From Carallia brachiata (taxonomy: Eukaryota > Streptophyta > Magnoliopsida > Malpighiales > Rhizophoraceae), in the NCBI GenBank assembly GCA_021464245.1, contig JADCRB010000042.1, positions 3,641,914 through 3,705,913 of the forward strand: a stretch of 64,000 bases of DNA, written 5' to 3'. Shown here in pieces: positions 10,355-23,516 of this stretch (its first letter is position 1; each line of letters opens with the position of its first letter). The notes under the pieces were generated by a model. The model did not search any database. It was not told where the DNA came from and saw only the letters and a list, made by a program, of their open reading frames with translations. A program made the translations under genes and the position numbers.

Positions 10355-13300
10355 TACTGTTGGGTTTCAAATCGTTAATATCGAAACTAGACATAAAGAG
10401 TCTTTAGATTTAAATGTATTCGAATGGTAAGTTATTTCTATGAAAGAAGTTAAATTAAAATATTAAATGGTGATCTCAACTTCAGTTTATAAATATAATA
10501 AGACTAACATATCTGTGGTATATTTTTTTATTGTTTGTTCTAAAAAAAATTGATGCAGTAATTCCGTAGGAAGGAAGTAGCACAATTTCTTCATTCTTTT
10601 GTATATTACAGTCCCCTTTTCTTGTAATCGTCCCATTGGCTCTCACTAACAAACCTTCGTAAAATCTTTTTTTCATGGATTTACATGATTAATTTACGGT
10701 CTTCTAGTGATGGTGCTCTCTAAATCACTTAACTGGTCATCATGACTTTGTGGCCCTTATTTCTTAACTTGACACAATTGTTGTATCTTCGAACTAACGA
10801 TCCACTTTTTTCGTTAACACCTAATAATTAATCATTGACTATTACTTGTGTCAAAAAAAAAAAAGTGTTATGGTGCTATAAAACGGTGCGGCAAGCCATC
10901 ACCTAGTTTTGAGACAAGGGTGGCTATCCCTCAGATTGCCAGTGTTTTCTTAATTTGTTGCTGTAGTTGCTCACTTTCTTTGTTTTTTTCATCCTATTTT
11001 CATTTAGAGAAAGAGAGAGAGAGCCAATTTTCACGCCGTAAGTGTAATAAAAACCAATTCAGAGTTAAATTTAACTTTACTGAATTACTGGTATGAAGCA
11101 TATCGCTCTAAAAAGCATAGGGGAAACAAGAAAATGTATCTTTTCTATTTTTAAACACATTATGTTATGCAAAAGAACCACGTTTTTTTTTTTTTTTTTT
11201 TGGAGAAAAAAGAAGCGCTTTTTTTTTTTATGCTTTTAGAGAAAACAACGGCATTTTTTTTTTTTGGGTCAGAACCGCATCATATTTTCATACCGTCGTA
11301 AGCGAAAATCATATAGAATCACAGCCGCTGTCGTCCTCCCTCCCAGTCGTCTAATCGCACAATAAATGCAATTTAAAAAAATATATTTAGTAAGATTTTT
11401 TTATGTGTAATTAAAATATAATAAATGTAATATATGTTATTAAATATTTAAAATAAATAAATAAATAAATAATATCGTTAAATAAATTATATGATTGTTT
11501 TTAAGAATTATTTAAAATTAAACAGTATAGTAAAATTCGTTAAAAGGGAAGCCCTAGCCGCATTCGGAAAGTGCGGACGACGACTTGCTGGTTATAATAC
11601 ATTTTTAAAAGTGGAATATATTTTTTTGATACCGTTTTTTTGTTTGAAAAATTATATGACATTTTGTTGAAAAAATAATATGTTTTTGTTTTTATAAAAA
11701 AAAAACATGGATATTGAGCTTAAAAAATGTAGTATATTTTTTTTTAGAAAATAGAATAGATTATTTACTGACAATTAATATATTTTGGAAAGGGAAATAT
11801 ATTATCTTTTAAATACATTACATATTGAGAATTCAGATAGTCCGAGTGGCACTAAGGCAGTGCGCCTTAGGGCACTGACCCCGTCTTTCAAGACCAACAA
11901 TTATAATTAGATTTCATTTATTTTGGCAAAAAATAGACAATACTATTTTTATACTTACAATTGAAATGGGAGAAAATAATTTATTTGTCTCTAAAATAGT
12001 CAGAGTATGAACTTTAAATCTCACCTTGGATAATTTTATATTTGAAGATCACTGGACAATATTTCAAAAAGAAAATTTGCCATATTGACCGCATGCCTTC
12101 ACACCTAACTAAGATTTATGTAATTAAAAACGAAATCATTTTATTTGAAAAATTAATGTTTTCAACTTCTCCAAGTTGCCCGTTCAAAACTTTATATTTC
12201 AAATTCCTGACGTCAACCTTGGAATTTTCAGGGACACTTTCGGTTTTCATGATTCATTTTCTTTTCTTTTAAGAAGGGAAATCCGTCAAAATACGGTGTT
12301 TACAACGTTGGTTCCATACTCCTGAAAACTTTTGTTCACATTTCACCCTCATATATCTTAGTGATTAAGAAATTAAATCTCTATTTTAAAAATTTTAAAA
12401 TCTAATTTTAAAAAAGAAATATGAGACTTACAATGCCGAAGATAGTTCCTATTTGTATGGTTCACAAGTTAATAGATAAAAGAAAATTTTCACACATGCT
12501 ATAAATTATCGTTATAATCACGTAGGGAATAGAAAGAAAATAATGGGGCACATAATTATAAAACTAATTTTGAGTCAAAAATATGTTGCTTTCAAATTTG
12601 CTAGGATTTCTTTTAGTGATCACAAGGAGAATAGAAAAAGAAGCATGGGTCTTCAAGATGACACTATGGTCACTAAGACCATGTTGGATGTCTCATATTT
12701 AATTTTTATGGTATATAACATTTATGAAAAAATATTATTTTTATTATGTAACTCTTAATTTAATAGTCTTCCTTCTTACACTTAAAAAAGGTGCTTGCTA
12801 AGAGAAGAGAAAATTCAGAGTTCTAATTTTGAAGGTGTTGCCTCACTGGATCATTTTTTTTTAATTTTGATATTCTTTTTTAATGGACCAAAAAAAAGCG
12901 AAAAAACAAATTGGCCAAATAAAGTGATGGAGAATAATATCCTCCATCATTCTAGTAATATTTATATTCCTTTCTATTAAAGTTTTTCTTCAGAATTGAG
13001 TGTTTTGGGTTAGAAGTCCTTCGGATTTAATTGACAAAGAGAGCAAAATTTTCGTGGTCGTAATTTACAAATTTTTTATTTGCTAAAAAAATGACTGTTT
13101 TGCTGATATTATTTTTATTTATAAAAAAAAAAATTCAGTCACGTGGTGTCGATCATCGGATCTCTGGGTTGAATTTAGAAAAAGCTCTCATTTAAACAGT
13201 CTTTTTAACAATTTTTAAAAGGATCAGATCTATTACACGAGTATTAACAGAGTCAACGAGGCTCTGCTGCTAGTGTCTTAGCCGGTGAATCTGATTTCAA

Positions 13301-13567
13301 ACGTAACCCACAAATTTTTACTACTTTTATGGCCACATCACACATTGACAAAGGGAAGATATATTACTTTGAAATTTGAACTTGAGACGTTAAGCAGAAA
13401 AATATGTTGATTTACCACTAAATCACTGACTTTTATGTTGATATTATTATTATTATTATTATTGTTATTACAGTACAAAACAGGATTGTAGATTTTTTTT
13501 TTTTTTTTTGTTTTTTTTTGTTCTCCGAAGGACATGGTTGTAGTTAATTACTTAATTGTATGGAGTC

Positions 13568-13612
13568 GAACAAGTTGGGTTTTTTTTTTTTTTTGACAGA
13601 GGAACAAGTTGG
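13568..13612 (-). repeat. Poly(A) micro-insertion with 11-bp direct repeats
   Basis: The sequence gaacaagttgg is present at 13568-13578 and again at 13602-13612. The 23 bases between them read, on the minus strand, as a few bases followed by a long run of A. A target duplication flanking a poly(A) stub is what target-primed reverse transcription leaves when copying stops almost at once. Confidence 0.6.
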
Positions 13613-16501
13613 TTTTTAATAGATGTCAAATCCGGTCAGAGCATCGGACAAAGAGTATGAGCACATTCTGCGCAAAAAAAAATTATAATTTCAAACGAAA
13701 GTCGTGAGTATGAGCATATGGAAAAATTATTGCATGAGATTATTTTACTATATTGACCAACAAAAAGATTATTTGATTATGTTAGACAATCAATTAAAAA
13801 CATATCATAAATTTTAAATTTAATCTAAAAAAATTAATAATTTTAATTAAATAATTTTAAATTAATATATATTATTAAATAATTAAATTTAAAATAAATA
13901 TATATATAAATTATTAAATATTTTTAATTAAATTATATAATTATTTTAAAATTATTTAAATAAATTTACTTAGTATTATTTTTTAAATTAAAAATTAATC
14001 CGTATTTTTTAAAACTAATTTTCTATGGTTAGGTCTAATCAATTTATTATCAGACTTCAACCTTAATATGCAAGTCTCATTAACTAATTATTTACATCGT
14101 CGCGCAATAATTACTCTGTCTCTGCGCACCAAAATAATTACTATGTGCTTTTACTTGTCAGGTCAAATCATTACGTTGCGCAATTAATTATTTATTTGAC
14201 AGACCAATAAATCATAAATGTGAAATGTACTTGTTCGCACAATATTTTTCCTTTTTTCAAGAATGAGACGCAGACGAAAGGCCTGCATGTGTTCATTAAC
14301 GACAGTCTCGGCGGGTCAGTGCAATCCCTGTCCTTTTTTTTTTGTTAAGAGTATTATTATATATTTTATTTATTAAAAATATAAATAAATATATATTTTA
14401 TTTAATAATACTTAACTGTTTAATTATTTTTTTAATTCAATTATTTTATGATTTATATTATTATATATTTACATATATTTTAATAGAATAGAATTACTTA
14501 TGATGTGTTTCAGTTGTGAGAAAATTGTAATAAAAAAAATTATATGAAAAAAATTGTGAAAAAACTTTGTTTGGATAGATGATAAATAGATAAGAAAGAA
14601 AATGAGAAAAAACAGTTGTGAGAGAAAATTTATTTGTATAGATGAGAAAATTATGGCAAAAAAAATGAAGGGAAAGAAAATAAGAAAAAACAACTGTGAG
14701 AAAAAAATTATTTAGATAGATACGAAAATTGTAAGAAAAGAAATAATAAGAAAAAAAATGATGTAATTGTTAATAGTGTTTCTAATGTTTTCTCATACTT
14801 TTCTTAAAAAAACAAACAAAGGAGTATTTTTTCTCCTTTCGAAATTGAAGAATGGGTTCATAAACAATTAAATATTTAAAAAATAAATGAAGGCTCAGTG
14901 TTGAGAGACAAATTTTTGGTGATGTGTGGCAAGCCTCCTTTGCAACTATGTACCAAATTACCAATTGCCTTCCACGCCGCCGCGAAATGGTGGTTGTCTT
15001 GCCCTAGGAAATAGTTTGGGCTTTGAGGTTGCGCTCGTGGAAGTGTTCTTAAAATTTTGATAACAAGTTTTTTTGTCAAACCAGTGAAAATAATATATTT
15101 AATGAAACAAAGAAATGCTTTTCAAATGTTTTCCTCAAATTAAAAATTGTCCCGGGTAAAATTTCTTTTGAGTAAATTGGAAAATGAAAAAATCACATGT
15201 ACGAAGTTAATTTGATGCGTTTTAAATATCGACTTATACTATTATAACTATTATAACTATAATTGCAAATTCTAGTACTTAAATCTATGATCATGATTTA
15301 TGATAAATAATAATGATAAGATTAAAATGTATTGTTGGATTTCAAATTGAGTAATTACCGTAATTATCTAATTTTTAGCCCCACTAATAAGCAATTAGTA
15401 GGTCCACAGAATGTCTTTTGATACTTCAATTTCAAATCAATCAATATACCTGTAATGCACATTTTATTTTATTTTTAAATTGAATATCTTCCCAAAAAAA
15501 AAAGGTGCTAGGTAATTACGATTTATTATGTGGTAATTGATCAAATTACTCAATATTAAGCACAATTAATTAGTATTAAGCATGTCAATTATTTAATCTC
15601 AGACATCATATTATTCTTTAATTATCAAATAATTAAATGACAGTTTTTTGTTTTTTTGAGGGGCGAGTATAAACTATAAATGCGACGACTTAAGTTGAGT
15701 TGGCTGGCTATGAGTATGACCATTTTTTATTTTTTTAAGAAGGTGCAAAGGCATTCCATGTGGCGAAAAGAAAATGGGACAACTTGAGTTGCATCGTTAT
15801 GATAGTCTACAGTAGTAATGAATCATAAATTTATTATCGTGCCTTCGTATAAATTCTTAAATTTAGGAGCGGACGACAATATAAAAATTCAAACCTATAT
15901 CACTATAAAAAATATATTAAATTATCGTTAAACTACCACGTCAGTAATGAAACCAATACTGTAAGGCCTATAAATTGTATGCTTTTTTTTTTTTAACGTG
16001 GACCGTTGAAATTAATTATGGAAGAGATCTGACATAGGATTTAATTATATTATACTTACGGCGTTCAAATTTTCAACATTTGAAATATGGACAAAGTGGA
16101 TAGCCGTAAAACAAGTGCCAAATGACTAGCCAAAGATGTTAATGCATATTAACTGGACAAATCTCACATTCTTTAAAGAGTAGAACTGTGTTGCCGGTTT
16201 TATGAGATATATTTAAATATATAATTTATTTAATGATATATATGGACTTATACTCTAATAAACATAAGACATTAAATATTTTTTTCCTTTTAAATATGTC
16301 ATAGTAAATGTATTGCCTAATTCGAGGTTCATAATGGTCGTGCGTTGAATACTTGCATATTTTAGATAGAAAAGGACAAAACGGAGGATCCAAGTAGTCT
16401 GCATTAACAATTTCGTCCATAATTCATAGGGATTGCGGTAAAGGTTCATTGACAATTTGACATAGATGGAAAATGTTGTTGTCCTGATAAGTGGTCCATA
16501 T

Positions 16502-16553
16502 AGAAAATGGTATTTGCTGTGTTAAAAAAAAAAAAAGAAAATGGTATTTACTG
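16502..16553 (+). repeat. Poly(A) micro-insertion with 18-bp direct repeats
   Basis: Copies at 16502-16519 and 16536-16553 (agaaaatggtattt...) agree at 17 of 18 positions. The 16 bases between them are tgtt followed by 12 A. The layout is a target duplication around a stub insert that ends in poly(A). Confidence 0.65.
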
Positions 16554-16579
16554 GTGGATTCCTGTCCACCAATCAAAGT

Positions 16580-16636
16580 GAAATCATTTCTCGTCTCAAA
16601 AACCGAAAAAAAAAAAAAAAAAGAAAGAAATCATTT
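16580..16636 (+). repeat. Poly(A) micro-insertion with 10-bp direct repeats
   Basis: The sequence gaaatcattt occurs at 16580-16589 and 16627-16636. The 37 bases between them carry a short unique head and a run of about 17 A, close to the end. It lies only 27 bp from the similar insertion at 16502-16553. Confidence 0.5.
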
Positions 16637-16840
16637 TTGATTTGCCACAGCAAAGCATTGAATTATGGGCATTTTATTACACAAATAGAAAAAAGGTAGA
16701 AAATAAAAAAAGACAGAAGATTTTTGACATTTGACGGTTTGGTAAACCAATTGCTAAATGCGCACATATTCAAATTCATGCTAAAAAATTATTTGGATTC
16801 AACTCTTAATAGTGTGTTGGTCTCTTACTCTACTTCTGTG

Positions 16841-17096
16841 GTGTGTTTGGATGATAGGAAGTTGATGAGAAACAACGTTGTAAGAAAAAAGAAAATTAAC
16901 GGTAAAGAAAATAGTTTGAATAGATGAAAAAATATATAAAAATGAAATTGATATAAAAGAAAGTCAGGAGAAAAAAAGTTATAAAAAAATTATTCAGATA
17001 AATAAAAAATATGTAAAAAATGATGAAAAAGAAAATAAAAAGTAATTTTCTTTCTATTATTTTTCTTTCCTTTCTATTTCTTACAAACCAAACAAC
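16841..17096. mobile_element. Candidate MITE with gtgtgtttgg-type inverted ends
   Basis: The left end gtgtgtttggatgatagg and the reverse complement of the right end (gttgtttggtttgtaaga) are similar over about 20 bases. The 256-bp interior is purine-rich on the left and pyrimidine-rich on the right, with no coding capacity. This is typical of hAT-like non-autonomous elements. A related-looking unit lies at about 14502-14821. Confidence 0.4.
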
Positions 17097-17680
17097 TTGG
17101 GTAGATAAAGATTTTTAATAGGAAAAATACATAATCACAAAAAAAAAATCAAGATTATTGAATTGAATTACTCATTTATAATCTCATTTTATATAATTAA
17201 TAATAATTTTGATTTCATTTTTATGGAACTGCTCTGCATCCATCCAGTTGGTAGAATCATTCTTTTTTTATTAAAAAAATAAAAAAAAATATAAATAGTA
17301 TTTTATAGATCTATTAGAATAAATTATATCATTTTATCATATATATATATATATAGTATATAAGAATCGCTATACTAAATTATTGAAAAAAAAAATCATC
17401 CTCTTAAAATCTAGCAGGAGTCACTAAATTATTCTAATTGTGGGGGATGACGAATTTGATCTTACCCCACATTTGGGGATATCTCTATTTATTCATTAGC
17501 ACCCGAAATCACAATTTGTGAGCTGGGACGGAAAATACAGAGATTACAGGGGGAGTAGAGGCAATGGATAAAAGGGCGTAGCGAAGAATTAAAAGATCCT
17601 CGTTGGCAGCTGGCGAGTGGCGATAAATCAGAAGCCCATAGAAGAGACGGAGAAGCAGAGGAGATTGGGGTTCATGTACA

Positions 17681-17690
17681 GTATAAAACT
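17681..17690 (+). promoter_or_regulatory. Candidate TATA box of the AAA-ATPase gene
   Basis: The motif gtataaaact lies about 250 bases upstream of the start codon at 17939. It is the only clear TATA-like element in the preceding few hundred bases that stands outside homopolymer DNA. The implied 5' leader of about 220 bases contains a short upstream open frame. Confidence 0.4.
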
Positions 17691-17938
17691 CTCACATCAT
17701 CGGCCTCTTCCTCTTGTATAGAATCTTTGTTCTACTCCACTTGTCTTCGCCTCTCTTTCTTTGTCTTTCTTTTTTTTTTTTTTGGACCATCAAACTTGCC
17801 GGCAATCCCAACCAGCCTGATTATTATTCCTTAAAGAAGATGACTTTCTCTTCCGAGAGCAAGTTGTCGAAAACCCAACTCCTTTTTGGGCTACTTTGAT
17901 TGTGAATTTTGTAATTCGTGTTTGTTTTTTCAACAAAC

Positions 17939-19417
17939 ATGAGAATTCTTTATTACCCATTATTTGTTGTGTTCATACTGGCTGCTGTATTGTTTCTGGG
18001 TCGTGTGTTTTTGATCAAAACTGGGTTAATTTACGTCGCCAAGAAATGGTGGAGATCGATGGAAGATTGTTTTCATGTGTATCAGTTCTTCAAGGTTCCG
18101 GAATTCAACGAGAGCATGCAAGAGAATCAGCTCTACCGGAAAGTTTCCGATTATTTACAGTCCCTGTCGTCTCTGGAGGACTCCGATTTCACCAACCTCT
18201 TCACCGGAAAAAAACCCAACGATATCGTCCTCCGTCTCGATCCTGATCAGGTAATCGACGACTATTTCCTCGGAGCCAGAGTTTCTTGGATTAACGAAGA
18301 TAATATTAATCACAATTCAAGAAGTTTGGTTCTGAAGATTAGAAAAGCAGATAAGCGGCGGATCCTCCGTCCCTATCTCCAACACATCCACGCCGTCTCC
18401 GATGAGCTCGAACAGCGGAACAAGGAGATAAAGCTGTACATGAACATCGACGGGGGCGGCGGCCCCGATGATCATCGAAATGGACGGTGGAGATCCGTCC
18501 CGTTCAGTCACCCGTCGACTTTCGACACAATTGCGATGGAATCCGATCTCAAGAACAAGCTGAAATCGGACCTCGATTCGTTCCTCAAAGCCAAGCAGTA
18601 CTATCATCGGCTGGGCCGCGCTTGGAAGCGGAGCTACTTATTGTACGGTCCGTCGGGTACCGGAAAATCCAGCTTCGTCTCCGCCATGGCGAATTTCCTC
18701 TGCTACGACGTCTACGATGTCGATCTCTCCAGAGTTGCCGACGATTCGGATCTGAAACTGCTGTTGTTACAGACGACGAGCAAGTCGGTGATTGTGATCG
18801 AAGACCTTGACCGGTTTTTGACGGAGAAATCAACGGCTGTCAGCTTATCAGGAATCTTGAATTTCATGGATGGGATATTAAATTCGTGTTGCGCGGAGGA
18901 GAGGATTATGGTTTTCACGATGGACAGCAAAGAACATGTGGACCCGGCCGTACTCAGACCGGGTCGGATCGATGTCCATATCCATTTCCCTCTGTGCGAC
19001 TTCTCGGCGTTCAAGACGCTGGCGAGTAGTTATTTGGGCGTCAAAGATCACAAGCTGTTTCCGCAAGTGGAGGAGATTTTTCAGAGCGGCGCGACGCTGA
19101 GTCCGGCGGAGATCGGCGAGCTCATGATCGCGAACCGGAGCTCGCCGAGCCGGGCCTTGAAATCCGTCATCACGGCCTTGCAGACCGAAGGCGACAGGAG
19201 GAGCTGCGCCAGCGCCGGACGGCGGATGCTCGGCAGCGGCTCGAGGAATTCCGCGGCGGACTTGAGCGGCGATCACTCGGGGATTTTTCCTCCCGAACAT
19301 GTCAAGGACATTAGGACATTGTACGGCTTGTTGAAGTTGAAGAGCGGCAAGAAATCACAGCCGTTGGATTTGTCATCGGTCAAAAGTCCAAGTCCGGGAC
19401 CGCGATTCGGTTCATAG
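17939..19417 (+). CDS. BCS1-like AAA-ATPase (At2g46620-like)
   Basis: Single-exon gene of 492 residues starting MRILYYPLF; an upstream in-frame GTG is not used because this ATG is the first. Residues about 4-22 form one membrane helix, followed by the AAA-ATPase-associated (ASD) region and the BCS1-type AAA module. Walker A GPSGTGKS lies at about 237-244, Walker B VIVIEDLD at about 284-291, and the second region of homology DPAVLRPGRID at about 335-345. The sensor and arginine-finger context is intact. Plant members of this clade are membrane-anchored ATPases at mitochondria, ER or plasma membrane; the substrate is unknown. The C-terminus is Ser/Gly-rich. The coding region is much richer in G+C, especially at third positions, than its surroundings. 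Being intronless is normal for this family. Confidence 0.93.
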   Translation: MRILYYPLFVVFILAAVLFLGRVFLIKTGLIYVAKKWWRSMEDCFHVYQFFKVPEFNESMQENQLYRKVSDYLQSLSSLEDSDFTNLFTGKKPNDIVLRLDPDQVIDDYFLGARVSWINEDNINHNSRSLVLKIRKADKRRILRPYLQHIHAVSDELEQRNKEIKLYMNIDGGGGPDDHRNGRWRSVPFSHPSTFDTIAMESDLKNKLKSDLDSFLKAKQYYHRLGRAWKRSYLLYGPSGTGKSSFVSAMANFLCYDVYDVDLSRVADDSDLKLLLLQTTSKSVIVIEDLDRFLTEKSTAVSLSGILNFMDGILNSCCAEERIMVFTMDSKEHVDPAVLRPGRIDVHIHFPLCDFSAFKTLASSYLGVKDHKLFPQVEEIFQSGATLSPAEIGELMIANRSSPSRALKSVITALQTEGDRRSCASAGRRMLGSGSRNSAADLSGDHSGIFPPEHVKDIRTLYGLLKLKSGKKSQPLDLSSVKSPSPGPRFGS

Positions 19418-20411
19418 CATCGTTTCGGAAGCATATCGGCGAAACATTGGGAAATGCATGTGGGGGGAGGCATCTGGAAATACAAGGTTAAAGCCAGATG
19501 TTTATAGGAATATAGAACTTAGGAAACAATAGCCATTTGATTTGTTTCTTCATGGATGCCTTGTTCCCACCAAAATTAGAACATGATTCTGTCAGATTGA
19601 TCTTCTTCTCACTTCTTTGCTGGTTTTCAATTCTTTTTTTGGCCTTAATTACTTTTAAAAGTTGTTTTGGATTGTCTTGGGTTTAATGGGAGTCTTAGGT
19701 GATCTGTACATGTACATATCATCGTTAGATATGTAACATACACTTGAATCTTTGCGCAAGAAGATTCACTGAAAAGTTGGAAACTTAAGTTCGGCCAATG
19801 CATTTTTGCTTCGCTGGTTATTTTATGTAATGAAAGGAGAATCAATTAGGGAGGTGACGTGTTTAAAATTTTTCAAAGGCCATAATGATCCTCTCAAGTA
19901 ATAGTAGAATCGTTGTGTCTGCCAAATGTAGAAAAAAATTGCAAACATCCTGAATTTAAATCTTGACCTTTTGTTCCGTTTTTTTCGTTTGTTGTTAGAC
20001 TACTAGTTTAAGGTAAAAAAAAAAAAGAAAAAGCAGTGAGTGGTAAGATTTCAATTGCTAATTTGATTGAACAAGCTCCTTTGGTTGAAATTCGCCACTT
20101 ATTACAGACTTGTGCCCCCTAATGGCCAGAAAGTCATTTGCCCATTTTTATGCAGTCTTTTGCTGGTTTGTGAAGCAAACAAAAATTGTTTCGTTAATAT
20201 GTTTATTTGTCATGTTGCTTCTTTTTTTTTTTCTTGAAATCCGTGTAGAGGTGCTTTTGCAAGTAGGCTACAAAAATTTCTTTTCCATTGGAAATAGGCC
20301 TGGAGTGGCAAATTGGCAGTGATCAAAAGGCGAATCCCATACAGTGGTGCTTTCGCAAGTGGACACGGCAACAAGTGACTTGAAAACTGAACTTGGGTTC
20401 CGAAGTTATGA

Positions 20412-20472
20412 AAATGTACTCTCTGTTTCTTTTTTTTTTTTTTTTTTGAGCTCAAATGTACGCTCTGTTTCT
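20412..20472 (-). repeat. Poly(A) micro-insertion with 19-bp direct repeats
   Basis: Copies at 20412-20430 and 20454-20472 (aaatgtac.ctctgtttct) differ at one base of 19. The 23 bases between them are a T run ending in gagctc, so on the minus strand the insert reads gagctc followed by poly(A). This is the longest direct repeat of the set. Confidence 0.65.
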
Positions 20473-20723
20473 ATTCGTACTTTAAAATAGCGCATTGACA
20501 ATCTTCTTCTCCTTCAGCTACCAAACAGTAAAGATGTCTCATCATTGGTGTACAATGCTCTTGACTTTTGAAGCAAAAAGGCGTTTTGCCTTTAATTTTG
20601 CCTTCAGGCGTTTGCTACCAAGGTGCGCACTATCCTCCGAACCAGGGGAATCGATTTTGCTAGCAAACTTGGTACGGTCATACTAAAAAAATGTAATTTG
20701 ATAAATAAAAGCATGGGGAAAAT

Positions 20724-20773
20724 ATGATTTTCATCGTGGTAGTCACAAAAAAAAAAAAAAAAAATGATTTTCA
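20724..20773 (+). repeat. Poly(A) micro-insertion with 10-bp direct repeats
   Basis: The sequence atgattttca occurs at 20724-20733 and 20764-20773. The 30-base insert starts tcgtggtagtcac and ends in about 17 A. Confidence 0.55.
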
Positions 20774-21942
20774 CGATATTTTGTCTTTTGTATTCAAGAA
20801 ATGGAAAAAATGGGTAGTGCCCATAATTTTGTTGAGAGTATTGCGATTTTAAGAGAACGCGATTTTGTAATTTTTTACATAAATTTAAATTTTTTTAATT
20901 AATTAATCACACAAGAGAAGTAGTAGATAATTTGTTTTCCCTTATTGTTTGGTGAATGCAAGTTGGCAATTTGAAAGTTTTGGCTAAATGAACAAGCGGG
21001 GAACATGAACTGTTATGGGTCAATCATTTGGCCGAATTGTACCCCTTAATTAGTTCCTTCCTCTTTTGCTCCGTCTCGCATGGAATATTGTCTTTAGTAC
21101 AACCAAAGTTGTTTGGAATATTCGACAATTTGCAATAATTGAATGCTAAGTAAGCGCAATTATGGAAATTATGCCAAGTCAGGCCAGCAGGGTCCTGTTC
21201 GGTTCACAGAAACGTTGGGTCTACTGCACTCGTGGAGGAAAACTGTCTTAACTAACACGAGCAACTAAACACCAGAAGTTTCTTCTTCATCGATCTTTAT
21301 CATATTTGTCCCTCTACATCAAAGTTGTGGGGTTCTAATCGTGACCTGCGCTGACGTTGCTGCTGCTAGTCCAGACATTAATGGCCTGAGGGAACAATTT
21401 TTTTATGACAATTTTGTGAATTTATAGAACCCAAATTAAATTAGTCAAGTTTTATTTGTTGCGTTAATGACTCTGTCACGACATCACTTAAAATTTCACG
21501 TCTTTGAAAACTTCATCTAACATTTCGAAATTGATGCGTAACCTATAAAAGAATACAGAATTAGCAAGATGACAATTGCCTCCGTGAATATGGAATCAAC
21601 CCCCGGAATAAGCTTTGTTGCAAGAGATGCGATTCTTATGAGAAGGAGATACCTAGTAATAGGTTTTTTTATTTTTTAAAGGATAATGATTGCTCTTTTT
21701 TTTTCCATTTTTTAAAGAAGCAAAAGTTTCATTGAGAAACGTGCTTAGATACGCGCTAATATTAGTAATTTATACATTAGCCTGAAAAATACTGTGTTTC
21801 AGACCATTTATGTGCAAAGTTCTGTCTAGCTAGCATTTCATTTTTCTGAAGTAAGGGTCATTCATGCCAATACTTACTACTTATGAAAGGCAGCAAGAAT
21901 TTTGCTATGATTCACCAATCCGAAAGCAAGGAAAATTGTACA

Positions 21943-22015
21943 TAACCCCGATCGTGGTCTGGTTAGGAGATCTATTTGTACCATAAGATTATGAGTTCGA
22001 ATTGTAGTCAACGTT
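21943..22015 (+). repeat. tRNA-like (SINE head) segment
   Basis: The stretch contains gtggtctggttagga, close to a tRNA A-box as in tRNA-Gln/Glu, and about 30 bases later gagttcgaattg, close to a B-box. The acceptor and anticodon stems do not fold as a tRNA gene, so it is more likely the head of an old SINE. No target duplication was found. Confidence 0.4.
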
Positions 22016-22430
22016 AATAGAGTTAAATACGCGTTCAATTTTAAACAGTTGTATATCTATCTTAGTAACTTTTATTAAATTTTACGATTATTTTCTCCTA
22101 TAGTAGTTCAATGTAATAGTTCTTGTCACTGTAAACAGTGAAGCGACACAATTCTTACCAACAGTTTTGCAGAGTATTGCTTCTGCTTTCCTATTATAAA
22201 CATCAAAAAAATTAAAAAAGGAAATATGTGCATGGAAATCAGAAAGGATTGATGCATCTTTCGATTGGGAGCGAAATATGGCAGCAAGCAAACATTCAAA
22301 TGACTAAAAGACATATGCGTCACACAAGTATGATTTCACAAGCACATTCGCGTCATGAAAACTTCCACGATCGTCAGGACAGCAACACAAGTCCATTCTT
22401 GGTTACGTTTATTTCTCCCTTTCTACCATA

Positions 22431-23516
22431 AATTTGGCAAAGAGCATTCAGACAGCACAAGAAGGTAACAAGTCATTATTGCCGAAGCATGGGCCTGTAC
22501 CTAAGCTAGGAGACTTGTTACTATCGATCCTGCTACAGATATTTTGTTGCATGTTAAACTACACCCGTTAAATTGGCCTTTGTTTCATTTGAATAATCAT
22601 CTGTTTCTTCCTATTGCCGAAAGCAAGAATTTTTTTTTAATTCATTGGCTGTCAACAACATTACCTAACTCTTAAAAGATGTCTTTTTTTTTTTTTTGTT
22701 AAATTGAATTAGGATGAGAAGCAGAATAATATGCTAGTTCAACGAACTTCTGCTTTCAAAACAAGAAACAAGGAAGAGCACAAAGTGGATGAACAAAATA
22801 AACTTGACGATGATGCTCGGAGATATCAATTTTCAGTTCTACCTAAACCACTAATCGATCATGAAGCAAAAGCAGTTTGCAAGCTGTACAAGTTTGGCAG
22901 TATATAGAGATTTTGTTCGGTAATGAGCACTTCATTTTGTCAAAATGTAAGATTTTCTTGGACAAGGAATTATTGAATTGGAAAAATAGCTAAATCAAAT
23001 TTTTTAAAAAAATAATAATAATAATGAGGGTCACTAATATAAGGCATCGTCTCATGAAAACATGCTTCTATCTTCAACGGCAAAATATAGTGAAGCATAC
23101 ATCTAAAGATATTAGTGGCAGACATAAAAACACAAAAAAAAATTTATTAAGTAGAAGAAGGTTGTATTAGATTAAAAAACCAAAACAAAAAAGAAGAACA
23201 AATGGTATCAACAAATAGCTGTGTCCATTTTTTTGTTTCGGGGGCGGGGGGAGGAAGACAAAAAAAAGAAGCAGAAGAAGAAGAAGAAGAAGTGTTAACG
23301 TTTAAAACAATTGAATTTGGACGAGTATTCATGAGGATCTAGCAAGGAAGTGCTCTTTTGCCTAAAAGCCCACGGTCTACTAAGTTAGCCTTTTTTTGTA
23401 CATCACTAGGTTAGCTCTGTTGCTTATAAGCACACCATGAAATTTACATGGGCCTGGAGTTCCTCCACCCAGCTGACTCTACAGTCAAGGACGTCATTGA
23501 CCAAAAAACAAAAACA
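22431..23516. other. Intergenic DNA
   Basis: No gene is seen. A poly(T) run lies at about 22684-22697 and a (GAA)n-like tract at about 23266-23292. Confidence 0.45.

Larger units (their letters stand above)
9931..17680. other. Long intergenic region without recognisable genes
   Basis: About 7.7 kb of A/T-rich DNA with no supported gene. It holds the tandem duplication at 10278-10354, an (AAAT)n run at about 11447-11473, an (ATT)n run near 13441-13462, three small poly(A)/poly(T) insertions with direct repeats (13568-13612, 16502-16553, 16580-16636) and the inverted-repeat element at 16841-17096. A tRNA-Leu-like A-box lies near 11840-11865 but no B-box follows. All other open frames here lack any motif. 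Confidence 0.5.
19418..22430. other. Intergenic DNA downstream of the AAA-ATPase
   Basis: No gene is seen. The first few hundred bases are the likely 3' untranslated region. Two small poly(A)/poly(T) insertions with direct repeats lie at 20412-20472 and 20724-20773. A tRNA-like segment lies at 21943-22015. Confidence 0.5.

Noticed and set aside
11835..11900. Possible tRNA-Leu gene (gtccgagtgg..taaggc)
   Set aside because: The A-box resembles tRNA-Leu, but no B-box and no acceptor stem follow.
18317..19300. Several long open frames antisense or out of frame within the AAA-ATPase gene
   Set aside because: They are by-products of G+C-rich coding sequence and have no motifs.
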